This document shows, in pieces, positions 26,976-38,800 of a DNA stretch of 64,000 nucleotides. Positions within the stretch are counted from its first letter, which is position 1. Each line of letters starts with the position of its first letter. The notes under the pieces are model-generated. The model worked only from the letters and a program-made list of their open reading frames with translations, was not told the DNA's origin and ran no database searches. The translations under genes and the position numbers were made by a program. Location of the stretch: assembly GCA_916613615.1 (NCBI GenBank), contig OU744721.1, forward strand, positions 85,131,060-85,195,059, in the 5' to 3' direction. This stretch comes from Steromphala cineraria. Its lineage: Eukaryota > Mollusca > Gastropoda > Trochida > Trochidae.

Positions 26976-28357
26976 TCAAATTTAATCACAGCCTACATTG
27001 GAGGATTACGAAGACATCAGTCACTTCAAGGGACCTTGACATTATTTTCAATCAGATTCATTATCTTTGAGGCCAATGGTTCTGGTAATAATTTCCTAGC
27101 AAACAGTTCCTTTGTCTCATTTAAATCTGACATACCTAGGATAAATCCTGCAGACAATCATCCATTGATCATCCATTGTTTGACCAATAAATGTCTGTTT
27201 ACATGAGCACATCCTTAGGGATTTCTGTATTTTTAAATCTCGCTATAAATTAAGCAGGGGTATATGGTGGTCATTCCCTACATCATAATGTGGTTTTCTG
27301 CTGTCAATTTTCTCATGACCTGTAAGGTCAAGCTTACATTACACACTTTTTATTTGTTAACAATAACCTTCACTAGATTTTAGGCCAAATTTAATTTTGT
27401 TTCGCATTGAATTTTCTTTTGCGTTCAGGGAAACTTTACATTTCGGACTAAGTTAAATGGTATACAATAGGCACAGGTTTATGAGTAGATTTTTTTAGTA
27501 CACCTGATGATGCTCTTGATTGGATTTAAAATAATTTTCCAAAATAATTTGTTAATTGAGTTTTTGTCCCTGAACTTTTTGCAATTAACATTTCTATACT
27601 AGAATAAGATGGAAGCGATTTACACATAGATGAGTAAATGATGTCAGATGAGTAATCAAATATTTTCTATTATAAAAAAATTTAAATTTGTTTCAGATAT
27701 GATAACTTTTATTGACTCACGTTGCAAAGCCTATACCAGAGTGCGTTGTATATGAGCCATGCATATTTCATTCATGCTAAGATTTGTCATTTAAAAAAAT
27801 TATTTAATTTTAACATTTTTGAAAAATTTCATCAGCTGTTTGTAAAATGATGCTGATAGTGCCATTTGGGCATGGTTGTGTATAATTCCACTGCCATTGT
27901 AGTTCTACGTTACATGATGCATTTTAATGTTGACTTTGAATGATCCAATTGACTGCTGCTGCAGTTTTAAGTTAAACTATGCATTTTGATGTTGACCTTG
28001 AATGATCCACTTGACTGATGCTGCAGTTTTAAGTTAAACTATGCATTTTGGTGATGACTCCGTCCACAAACTTTGTGCACTTTTGACTTCTAGTCAATAA
28101 CTGAAAGGCGTAGAAAGCTGAAACTTTGTTTTAAATATCTACCCATGGACAAGATTGAGGCCACATACATACATATCCATGCTTGGTGGTACTGAAGAGG
28201 CACAAAAACACAAGCCAACACTGACAAGACAATGGCTTTAAGATAGAATTCTTCAAGAATTACCGATTTGAAATCTGTGAGACAAAAGGACAGAAGAAAG
28301 CCCTAGGTTGTTTACTGTCCTGAAGTTTGTGAAGAAGATATTGTTCACACTTCTATC
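26976..28357. other. Element core, left noncoding part
   Basis: This stretch lies between the left satellite array and the broken gene. It is AT-rich and without a credible coding frame, and holds the 62-bp tandem repeat at its right end plus a GGCC-family unit near 28080-28140. A promoter for the core gene would be expected here, but I see no convincing one. Confidence 0.6.
27902..28052 (+). repeat. 62-bp tandem repeat in the element core
   Basis: TGCATTTT anchors at 27918, 27980 and 28042 give a period of 62 bp. Units contain TGAATGATCCACTTGACTG and GCAGTTTTAAGTTAAACTAT. It lies between the left arm and the broken core gene. Confidence 0.85.
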
Positions 28358-31300
28358 ATGCAATATGAGAATGAATTGGACAATACAAAACTTTTATATA
28401 AAACAGCCAGGCTAATATGCAGAAGCATCGAGGACTTCATTGATGAAAAGAAACCGTCAGACATGATTTCCGTATTGAGCACTACAGAAGACGTTCCAAC
28501 AGAACTGTATAGCCTTATGCGTTGGATTTTGGTAGGACCTGATGAGGAATTGCAAACCGAAATGAGGCGCTAGACAGTCGACCAATCAGCACTTACACTA
28601 TGTCAGAGCATAATGTATGCCTTCAAAACCAAAAGGCAAGTACAGCACCAATCTAAGGAAGCAACAGCCACTTTCAGAACACAACATGCCCGAGAAGGTT
28701 GTGGGCCTATCACTTACTGTTCACCACGACACCAGGAACAAGACACTTGTAGACCTTCTCCATTCACAGAACTTTTGTGTGTCATATGGCCGGTCACTGC
28801 TCTTGGGAACAGCAATAGCAAATGCTGTTGTAGAAAATACACTACAGTTTGATGGTCTGTAGGTACCACCCTTTCTATAGGAAGGAACATTTGTGTTCTT
28901 TGCAGTTGATAACACAGACTTTGCAGAGGATACAGCAGATGGGAATGGCACAACACATGGGACTATCACTGTGGTTTATCAAAAGGAAAATGCTCAGGGA
29001 GAAGTAATTGCACCCAATTTAAAACTTTTTGAGGCAAAATCTCTAACAGTTGCTCCAAACAGTGTCTTAATCAGGCCGTGCAGCAAACCAAAACCTCGGG
29101 TGACAAAAAGAAGACAAGAATTCCAAATTGGCACTACAGGGATTTCAAAGTTTTATGAGCTGACTACCCTTGGCTGGATCATAGCATCTGCACTTTCGAG
29201 AGGAGATGAGGATGGAGAAGACAGCAAATGTCCTGGCTGGGCTGGATTTAAGTCCCTTTTCTCATCTCCCATGCCTTTGACCAGAGTTGGTGCACTGCCA
29301 CTGTTGCCTGAAGTTGCGCACGAATTGTCTTCAATGTTGACTGTTATTCAACAAGCATCAAAACTGAAAAGTCTAGTCACTAGTGAAGAACATCCAACAG
29401 TGATCACCTTTGACATGGCCTTATATAAGAAGGCTGTGCAGTTGGTAGATGCAAGGGACGATCTGAAAGGCAAAGTTCTTCCAAGGTTGGGTGAGCTACA
29501 TACTGTCATAGCTGCATTGAGGGCATTAGGAACATCTATTGAAAACTCTGGAATAGATGATGCACGGATTGAGGCTGATATATATGGATCTGCTACAACA
29601 CATTAGATCTTGAAATGTGCTCACTACAAGAGAACTACTCGTGCACACATTCATATGTACACGGCTCTATATGAACTGCTCCTTTAGAAGTTCTTTAAGG
29701 AAAAGCCACACCTTCAAGCCATCTTCTTCAAGCCAGTGAATGAAGTCCAGGATGCCTGTGTTAGGACGCTAAGTTCGAGCAATGAGTGCATCACTGTTGT
29801 CAATGAACAATTACTTCGAATCCTCACTGACGAAGCAGTTGTTAGTCAGCTTAGAATATGGGAGCAAGACAAATGCTCCAATATAATGTTTAAGTCAATC
29901 AAGATTTACCTCCATCACGTTGAAACCATCCTAGATCCTCCTCTTTGTAGAAGCTTCACGAAATTGTGATCTTCTTCTCCATCTACAAGCTGGAGAGGCA
30001 CTAAGCAAGCTCTTCTTTGCCCTAGATCGGATAAAATACCAGCGCCTTTGGCCACGGTACCTTGCGGACATGCAAGAATAGGAGCAAAGTCATCCGGAAA
30101 CCTGGCAGAAACTTCAGGATGGGAACATATCTGTCACTAAGAGTGAAATACCTTTCGTTTCCATTGGAGCAGATCATGCATGTGAACAAGTGAACAGGAT
30201 GATGAAGATCCACTCAGGTTTGATTGGTATTTCCAATAATGCCAATGCACGGCAGCGATTCTTCCTAGCTACACCAGAGATGTCACGCCTTTCTCAAAAT
30301 TTAAGGGCCAATTAGTTATCACTGCTCAGAAACGTGAGGTACAAGCAAGGGCTGTAACGAAAGAGCATGAAGATGTCAAGAAAATCAAGGCTGCTATTCT
30401 GAATCATGGAAATCCCTTTGAAGCAGAGGGAGATCAGCCTTACAAATTCATGACACATGCATATGTTCCCCAAAGATATGTTCCACAGATTCTAAACATC
30501 AATGAAGTTGGTCAGAAATTGTATGAAGACTATGTAGCCGAAAGAATCAATGGAGATGTAAGTCTATGAGCACCGGTCAAGAAGCAGAACAATGCTATGT
30601 TTCTGTAGGGAAACAAGACACAAACAGTCAAAATCCGTGACCAAGCCTTGGATCTGAGAAAATCAAAGAAACCTTTATGGTCGTGTGATGATTCTTGCCA
30701 AATCAAGTCGGGACATTGATCAGAAGAACGCAATTGGAAAGTTTGAGTTTACTCCAAGAGCATTGTTCGCCCCAGATAGATCCATCCTTCCACATACTGA
30801 TAAATCAAAGCTCATTAATTGCCTGGTTATGCTGGCAGCAAGTAATGGTACGGAACAAAATGCAGAGTATCCGTATTGGTGGATGATGTCGATGTCCTTT
30901 CTGAAACAAAAACCTCACAAGCTACCCTTGGAAGTCCAAAACATTGCTGTTGTCAACAGATGACAAAGCAGTCCAGGACAATCAGCTTGGTCAAAGATTT
31001 TGGTCAGCACTTCAACGACAGACTAATGATAATGACAGTTGACTTTGATGCGGTTATTCTTGTCTTTGACAACTACAAAGTGGATTCGTTGAAAACAAGA
31101 GAAAAACGGCGGCAAGGCGAAGAACCGATTCAGTACCAAATTGCAGACGACACGAACATCAAGCACATACCACTGGGACGTTTTTTCTCATTAGAAAACA
31201 AAAGCAAATTTGACTGAATACCTTGCTGAAGCGGTATTGAAGATTATTGCAAATTCCCAAAAGCTGGTCGTCGCATCAGCATCGGGCCACACGCGAAGCA

Positions 31301-32159
31301 ACTGCGTCATGCAGTTTGAAGAAACAAATCATGAAGAAGCTGATACATTGATGATCTGCTTGGCAGCAGCAGCATCACAACGGTATCCTGGAGCACTCAT
31401 GGTTTTCTTCAGCCTATATACAGACGTCTTAGTTTTAGCTGTTGCACACTGTGAGAAGCTCTCCAAAAACACAGCAATATCGATGGTCTCAGGTATTGTC
31501 GAGATTGGACCAATCTGGAGTGCGCTTGGAAGAGAAAAGCAACAGCATTACATGTTTCCCATGCCTTTTCTGGTGCAGATAATGTTGGAAGATTATCTGG
31601 ACTTGGTAAAACTAAGTGGTTCCAGAAGTACAAGAAGGCTGACGTGGAAGTCATCTCAGCATCTATGGAACTGACAGAGGAATGTGATGTACAACAGGAC
31701 GTGAAGGAGACACTGGCTAAATTTGTTTGCTCACTGTACTGTCGAAAGGACATTCATATAGCAAGTATTCCTGACCTCAGGTGGCATCTGTTTTGTAAAT
31801 ATCTGGCGGAAAGCAACAAGTTGCCACCTACAACTGGTGCCCTTGAGGAGCATATTGAACGTGCTCCTGACAAGCTAGGGTGTGGTCTCAAAGCACAGTG
31901 ATGTGGCAGCATCTGTTGGATCCCCTCAAACATGGCTATTAACAAATTGGAAATGGTGATGTACTCCCTACCACCGCAAAGGTGCTACCCCCGCCACAAG
32001 CCATTGTAGAACTGGTCAGATGCCAATGCAAAACCCATTGCACAAGCCAAAGGTGTTCATGTCAGAGTCACAACTTGCCTTGCATCGAGCTCTGTTTGTG
32101 AAAATGATTCTGACTACAACGCCGAATATGACACCCAGGACAGTGATGAAGATCTGTAG
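28358..32159 (+). pseudogene. Broken large gene of a multicopy invertebrate family: PIN/FEN1-like acidic motifs and Cys-rich tail
   Basis: This is a single coding remnant of about 3.8 kb split over all three plus frames by at least eight stops or frameshifts (stop near 28573, frame changes near 28700, 28880, 29610, 29970, 30570, 30960 and 32095). In order: an N-terminal segment at 28358-28573; FFAVDNTDFAEDTADG near 28894 followed by GTTHGTITVVYQ; an Asp/Arg-rich middle including ALDRIKYQRLWPRYLADMQE near 30025 and GADHACEQVNRMMKIHSG near 30165; NHEEADTLMI at 31327-31356 and TDVLVLAV at 31420-31443, acidic motifs like those of PIN/FEN1-type nucleases; and a Cys-rich stretch at 32021-32094 (CxCx3CxSxRCSC...LPC...LC) before an acidic end and stop at 32157. 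I recall similar long uncharacterised proteins as multicopy in corals and molluscs; exact function is unknown. It could be the element's own recombination protein or captured cargo. Confidence 0.75.
32016..32100 (+). other. Cysteine-rich (CXC-like) motif near the end of the broken core gene
   Basis: In one frame this reads VRCQCKTHC, then RCSC, LPC and ELC, with regularly spaced cysteines recalling the tesmin/TSO1 CXC motif, a zinc- and DNA-binding module. A frameshift just after it separates the motif from the acidic terminus ENDSDYNAEYDTQDSDEDL. The family comparison is from memory and unverified. Confidence 0.55.
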
Positions 32160-32339
32160 TAACACTTTCTAAATGATATAGATCTTGAAGATACTCCGGC
32201 AGGATTTGCCTGTTATCTTTCTTTTGAGATTCATATGAACACTACATTGATTGCATTCCCGCACTACATTGATTGATTGCATGTAATATGTTATGGAATA
32301 ATAAGTACATAAAGATAATAATGTCATATACCATTTTTT

Positions 32340-32670
32340 CTTATTTTAAATGCTTCTGATCATGTTTGTGTTGTCACCATTACAGTCCTAGACCACAAAA
32401 ACATAGAATTATCATTTTTATTCTAGGTTCTAAGTTGACAAGAAACTGAGATATTGCAAAATTGGATGGCGGCCATTTTGAAATAAAAAAATAGTCACAT
32501 AAATCCCTTTTCTCTACTTTTTAATGCCTCTGATCATATTTATGCTATCACCGTCAGCATCCTTGACCACAAAAACATGGAGTTACAATGTTTATTTTAG
32601 TTTCTAAGTTGTCAAGAAGCCAATTTATAGCAGAATTTGTGATTTATGGCGGCCATTTTGAAAATCATAA
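32340..32670 (+). repeat. Two-copy ~180-bp repeat downstream of the core gene
   Basis: The pair shares TGCTTCTGATCATGTTTGTG / TGCCTCTGATCATATTTATG, GACCACAAAAACAT(A/G)GA and a common end GGCGGCCATTTTGAAA. It is a possible 3' region of the broken gene or an independent repeat. Confidence 0.7.
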
Positions 32671-32749
32671 CGGTGTAAACGAAAATGCCAACATTGTTTT
32701 TTTTTTATTTTCTGTGCTTTCATCTTTCCAAAAATGTATAGTTTAAGAT

Positions 32750-33080
32750 TTAAAACCTATTTTCATCTGTTTCTCCAGGAACCTAATGCCTAAATAGCTG
32801 AAAGCTTGTGTAGATACTCCTTGACTAGTGAGGCTTTATATTTTATAGCTTTGCTGGCCCTATGGCCCCTAATAAGGGCCACAGGGGCCATACCCTTAAA
32901 ACATATTTTCATCTTCTTCTCCAGAAACATGTGACCTTAATAGCTGAAACTTTGTTTAAAGAGTCTTTGACTAGAAAGGATTATGAGGGCCAAAAGGGCC
33001 ATGCCTTTAAAAGTTTTTTTCACTTGCGAAAGGTCTAGAGAGCTGAAATCTTGGCGTACAGACTCCTGCAATTAACCCTT
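32750..33080 (+). repeat. Degenerate GGCC-type tandem repeat, right of the core gene
   Basis: Units carry TTTTCATCTTCTTCTCCAG, GAAAGCTTG or GCTGAAACTTTG, ACTCCTTGACTAGTGAGG and CCCTATGGCCCCTAATAAGG. Related units recur at 35370-35800, and a weaker one lies near 28080-28140, so the core gene is bracketed by the same repeat family. Confidence 0.65.
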
Positions 33081-33639
33081 TGGTCACTTAAACAGGTTTG
33101 GTGAACATTTGGATTCTGTACCTTAAATTATCAATTGAATTATCAATATTCGTTTCTGTATTGATTACAGTTATCTGAAATCACATGTATAATTATTTCT
33201 AGGATTTGTGACCCTGTTGTCCTTACAAAGGGCGAAACCACATTGGCCACACCCTGCAGTAATATCAAATATGAAGCCTGATAAACTATAGAACCAATCG
33301 CTCTGGCCTTATCTCCAAAACCTTTCATTATTTTCTTACAAAACTTTATAATATGTGGTTCATCCTTATGGTGGTGTGGTGCATTTTTTATTTGTAATTT
33401 TTTATCTAATGACATTGAACCTACATGTACATGTAACTCAGTGTTAGGAGTAGGTCACATAAACACTCAAGTTGATGACATGACCACAAAAGGACAATAA
33501 ATGCACGTTTTTTACGAGAAAAATGATTTTAATCAGTGAAATTTCCTAAATGTACATAAAAATACCCGTATGGTCTTGGGGTATTTTTTTGGGCATCAGT
33601 TACATCATGTTGACAACAAGAACATGCCGCAATTAACTT
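33081..33639. other. Element core between GGCC repeat and Tc1 remnant
   Basis: AT-rich sequence with no coding signal; a 90-codon minus-strand frame at 33143-33415 shows no recognisable domain. A GGGGTATT just left of the Tc1 remnant and a CACCCCTA right of it (about 34345) could be eroded Tc1 ends, but the match is weak. Confidence 0.4.
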
Positions 33640-34284
33640 CAAAGCAGAGAGGGTGAGCAAAGTGGATGCTTCAACTTGGCGCTACAAACGACCATGTCGC
33701 TAGAATCTTGAACTGCTCGAAGCAAACAATTGGTAGGCTGTTGATGCATTTTGGACAGACTGGCAGGACAATAAACAGGCCCAGGAGCTACAGACCAGAG
33801 GTGACCACCCCCATTGTAGACATACATTTACGGGTGCTTCCCCTGAGGAACATTTTCCTGACTGTGACGTCATCAGCTGCACACAGCCTGAATCATCGAA
33901 TCAGCAGATGGACAGTGACCAGACGACTGCGTTAACACGACATTTGAGCAAATCGACCTCTCAAAGCAATGAAGTTAAAGCATCAAATTTGACGTCGAAT
34001 ACTGGCTTTAGGGAGTACTGTTCGTCAATGTTGTGAATGTCTTGGTCTAGCCAGCAAGATCTCCGGATATGTATCCAGTAGAGCATCTTTGAGGCTACCT
34101 CAGGCGACGTATTCGACAACGCCAACAGCCTCCACTGAGAGTGCAGGACTTGAGTCGTGTTTTGCAGGGGAAATGGCACCATATCCATAGTCGTGTTAGT
34201 AGGCGATTTATGAACCATGTCCGCGGTCGTGTTGCGTTTCTTGTTGCATCACAAGGAGGCCACAGCCGATATTATGACGTTTAA
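33640..34284 (+). pseudogene. Tc1/mariner-like transposase, internally deleted
   Basis: The N-terminal half (33666-33935) is a paired helix-turn-helix typical of Tc1-like transposases: MLQLGATNDHVARILNCSKQ, then GRTINRPRSYRPEVTTP and LPLRNIFLTVTSSAA, then RRPL-like KAMKLKH just after a stop. The C-terminal end resumes at about 34047 with ARSPDMYPVEHL, the region carrying the last catalytic acidic residue, followed by RRRIRQRQQPPLRVQDLSR and a GGHSRY-type end at 34284. The central part with the first two catalytic aspartates is missing, and in-frame stops occur. The full family protein is about 340 residues, so this copy is dead. It is nested inside the core of the giant element, so it inserted there or was carried in. 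Confidence 0.85.
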
Positions 34285-35369
34285 GTAACTGAAGCAGTGT
34301 GATTTGTGTTTTGACATGTGATCGAATACCGGACAATACACCCCTAGTCAACTAATCATCTTGTAAAACGGTAAAAAAATGTCTTTATGTTTCACGAATT
34401 CTTGCAATTTGATAAATATACAACAAGTTTATAATAATAAATGTCAGAATATACAAGTAATAAATAAGGGGTATAGCAATTATAAGATTGAATCCCCCTA
34501 AGGAATCCAGAATTCGAAACAGTAAGACCTGTATTTAATTAAACTCAGCATATTACCCCATTAAGATTTTTAGGACATGATAACCTGTGCTGTATATCAA
34601 ATTTTGAGAAGTACCAAAAACAGGTTGCAATTGGCCATGGTCATGGTGACAAAGTCAACAGAAGTAGGGTATTGCATTAAAAGAACTATTAGCACTTTTT
34701 ATCTTTCATGATTCTAATAATAAACGAAAAGTGGTCATGGATTATTTAACCTTGAATATTAGGTCAAGGTCACTTAGGTATGGGTTATTGCTTCTCTACC
34801 CCCATATTAATCAAATTTTGAAAGTTTCAAACTCATTCAACTTGATTGTTCGTAACGCAGCCTGGGAATAGTAATGTTTAAAATACCCCTGGGAATTTGT
34901 TTGACCTGTTGACAATTGATGTCAAAGTTCAAGGTCATGACTTCTGAAATTCTATTATAATATGTTTAAAAAAAAAGAAAATGTAGTGTTATCTTTTTCT
35001 TTAGTTTTGCCTGACATTTTTGTTGTTGTTTTTTTTGTATTGCTTACCGCGGTTTTGAAAAAAAGTTGTACTGTCTTGCATCAACAGTTGTTAATTGCAG
35101 CATCAAAATTATATTATAACTATTTCAAATACCAAGTGATCATTTCGTAGCCTGTGTTGATATTTAACTAACAACAAATAATGTTAATTTTTTATATGAT
35201 GTACATGTATATGGAATTTTACATTTACGGCAATTCTGAATAAAATAATTGCAAGAAAATATATAATGTTTATATTATCCTTTCAAGATCGATATGTATT
35301 TCATATCCATAATATTTCAAATGGGATCATAAGTTGACTGAACACAAAAACGTTGGTACTGAAATGTTG
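34285..35369. other. Element core, right noncoding part
   Basis: No gene is seen. The stretch includes several AAGGTCA words (GGTCAAGGTCAC near 34762, TTCAAGGTCATGAC near 34929), common in invertebrate repeats and matching nuclear-receptor half-sites by sequence only. The 62-codon frame at 34962-35150 starts in a poly(A)-like tract and looks incidental. Confidence 0.5.
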
Positions 35370-35800
35370 GTGGCCCTGTGACCCTGTGGCCCCTAATAAG
35401 GGTCACAGGGGCCACACCTTAAAACTTTTCATCCTCATCTCCAGAAACATAAGGCCTAGAAAGCTGAAACTGTTTGTACAGACTCCTTGACTAGTGAGGA
35501 TTATTATTTATGGCTCTTTGGGCCTTATTTTCATGTTCTTCTCCTGAAGCATAAGGCATAGAAAGCTGATACCATGTGTTCAGACTCCTTGACACGTGAG
35601 GATTATAATTTATAGCTTTGATGGTCCTTTTGCCCCATAAAAGGGCCAAGCCCTTTAACTAATTTTAATGTTCTTCTCCAGAAGTAAAAGGCCTTAAAGC
35701 TGAAATGTTGTTCTAACTCGTTTTATTGAGGATTATAATTGAAAATTTTGATGACCATATGGTCCCTAACAGGGCCTTGTGAACCTATGGATCCTATACT
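35370..35800 (+). repeat. Degenerate GGCC-type tandem repeat next to the right arm
   Basis: There are three diverged units with CCTGTGGCCCCTAATAAGGG, TCTCCAGAAACATAAGGCC, AAGCTGAAAC and GACTCCTTGAC(T/A)(A/C)GTGAGG. It is the same family as 32750-33080, in the same orientation. Confidence 0.65.
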
Positions 35801-35880
35801 ATAAATTATCGATTGGATATTTTAGCAATTTCACCTTTTTATTTAAAGAGGTAGAGCTAATGTATTGTATTTTCTTTTTT

Positions 35881-38800
35881 CTTTCTTGAAACGGGTGTGA
35901 GCGAGTGTAAAGTCGAATATTGAACCCGGTGCCAACTTCACACTTTGAATAGGGAACTGGGAGCTGGCACCTTGCATCTATCTAATAGCCCTGTACGTAA
36001 ATGTACGAGCATACTTTGCACTTTGCTTATGTACAGAGGTAGACTGGACATAGACCTAATATATGCTTATTCAATGATAAACATAACTTTCTTGAAACGG
36101 GTGTGAGCGAGTCTAGAGTCGAATAATGAACCCGGTGCCAACTGCACACTTTGAATAGGGAACTGGGAGCTAGCACCTTGCATCTATCTAATAGCCCTGT
36201 ACGTAAATGTACGAGCACATTTTTCACTTTGCTTATGTACAGAGGTAGACTGGACATAGACCTAATATATGCTTATTCAATGATAAACATAACTTTCTTG
36301 AAACGGGTGTGAGCGAGTCTAAAGTCGAATAATGAACCCGGTGCCAACTGCACACTTTGAATAGGGAACTGGGAGCTAGCACCTTGCATCTATCTAATAG
36401 CCCTGTACGTAAATGTACGAGCACATTTTTCACTTTGCTTATGTAAAGAGGTAGACTGGACATAGACCTAATATATGCTTATTCAATGATAAACATAACT
36501 TTCTTGAAACGGGTGTGAGCGACTCTAGAGTCGAATAATGAACCCGGTGCCAACTTCACACTTTGAATAGGAAACTGGGAGCTTGCACATTGCATCTATC
36601 TAATAGCCCTGTACGAAAATGTACGAGCATATTTTGCACTTTGATTATGTACAGAGGTAGTCTTGACATAGACCTAATATATGTTTATTCAATGATAAAC
36701 TTATCTATTTTGAAACGGGTGTTATCGACTCTCTAGTCGAAAAATGAACCCGGTACCAACTTCACACTTTGAATAGAGAACTAGGAGCTAGCACCCTTGC
36801 ATCTATCTAATAGCCCTGTACGTAAATGTACGAGCATACATTGCACTTTGCTTATGTACAGAGGTAGACTGGACATAGACCTAATATATGCTTATTCAAT
36901 GATAAACATATTTTTCTTGAAACGGGTGTGAGTGAGTCTAGAGTCGAATAATGATCCCGGTGCCAACTTCACACTTTGAATAGTGAACTGGGAGCTGGCA
37001 CCTTGCATCTATCTAATAGCCCTGTACGTAAATGTACGAGCATATTTTGCACTTAGATTATGTACAGAGGTAGTCTTGACATATACCTAATATATGCTTA
37101 TTCAATGATAAACTTATCTATTTCGAAACGGGTGTTATCGACTCTCTAGTCGAATAATGAACCCGGTGCCAACTTCACACTTTGAATAGAGAACTAGGAG
37201 CTAGCACCTTGCATCTATCTAATAGCCCTGTACGTAAACGTACGAGCATATTTTGCACTTTGCTTCCTTCAGAGGTAGACTGGACATAGACCTAATATAT
37301 GCTTATTCAATGATAAACTTATCTATTTTGAAACGGGTGTGAGCGAGTCTAAAGTTGAATAATGAACCCGGTTCCAACTTCACACTTTGAATAGGGAACT
37401 GGGAGCTGGCACCTTGCATCTATCTAATAGCCCTGTACGTAAATGTACGAGCGTACATTGCACTTTGCTTATGTACAGAGGTAGACTGGACAAAGACCTA
37501 ATATATGCTTATTCAATGATAAACATATTTTTCTTGAAACGGGTGTGAGCGAGTCTAGAGTCGAATAATGAACCCGGTGCCAACTTCACACTTTGAATAG
37601 TGAACCTGGAGCTGGTACCTTGCATCTATCTAATAGCCCTGTACGTAAATGTACGAGCACATTTTTCACTTTGCTTATGTACAGAGGTAGACTGGACATA
37701 GACCTAATATATGCTTATTCAATGATAAACATAACTTTCTTGAAACGGGTGTGAGCGAGCCTAGAGTCGAATAATCAACCCGGTGCCAACTTCACACTTT
37801 GAATAGGGAACTGGGAGCTGGCACCTTGCATCTATCTAATAGCCCTGTACGTAAATGTACGAGCATATTTTGCACTTTGATTATGTACAGAGGTAGTCTT
37901 GACATAGACCTAATATATGTTCATTCAATGATAAACGTATCTATTTTGAAACGGGTGTAAGCGAGTCTAAAGTCGAATAATGAAATCTGTGCCAACTTCA
38001 CACTTTGAATAGGGAACTGGGAGCTAGCACCTTGCATCTATCTAATAGCCCTGTACGTAAATGTACGAGCATATTTTGCACTTTGATTATGTACAGAGGT
38101 AGTCTTGACATATACCTAATATATGCTTATTCAATGATAAACTTATCTATTTCGAAACGGGTGTTATGGACTCTCTAGTCGAATAATGAACCCGGTGCCA
38201 ACTTCACACTTTGAATAGAGAACTAGGAGCTAGCACCTTGCATCTATCTAATAGCCCTGTACGTAAATGTACGAGCATATTTTGCACTTTGCTTCCTTCA
38301 GAGGTAGACTGGACATAGACCTAATATATGCTTATTCAATGATAAACATAATTTTCTTGAAACGGGTGTGAGCGAGTCTAGAGTCGAATAATGAACCCGG
38401 TGCCAACTTCACACTTTGAATAGTGAACTGGGAGCTGGCACCTTGCATCTATCTAATAGCCCTGTACGTAAATGTACGAGCACATTTTTCACTTTGCTTA
38501 TGTACAGAGGTAGACTGGACATAGACCTAATATATGCTTATTCAATGATAAACATAATTTTCTTGAAACGGGTGTGAGCGAGTCTAGAGTTGAATAATGA
38601 ACCCGGTTCCAACTTCACACTTTGAATAGGGAACTGGGAGCTGGCACCTTGCATCTATCTAATAGCCTTGTACGTAAATGTACGAGCAAATTTTGCACTT
38701 TGATTATGTACAGAGGTAGTCTTGACATAGACCTAATATATGCTTATTCAATGATAAACTTATTTATTTTGAAACGGGTGTCATCGACTCTAAAGTCGAA

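Noticed and set aside
30022..31945. Minus-strand frames across the core gene (30022, 30530, 31409, 31754)
   Set aside because: They are antisense shadows of the plus-strand pseudogene.
34750..34935. AAGGTCA words as a nuclear-receptor response cluster
   Set aside because: Such words are common in invertebrate repeats; there is no gene nearby to regulate.
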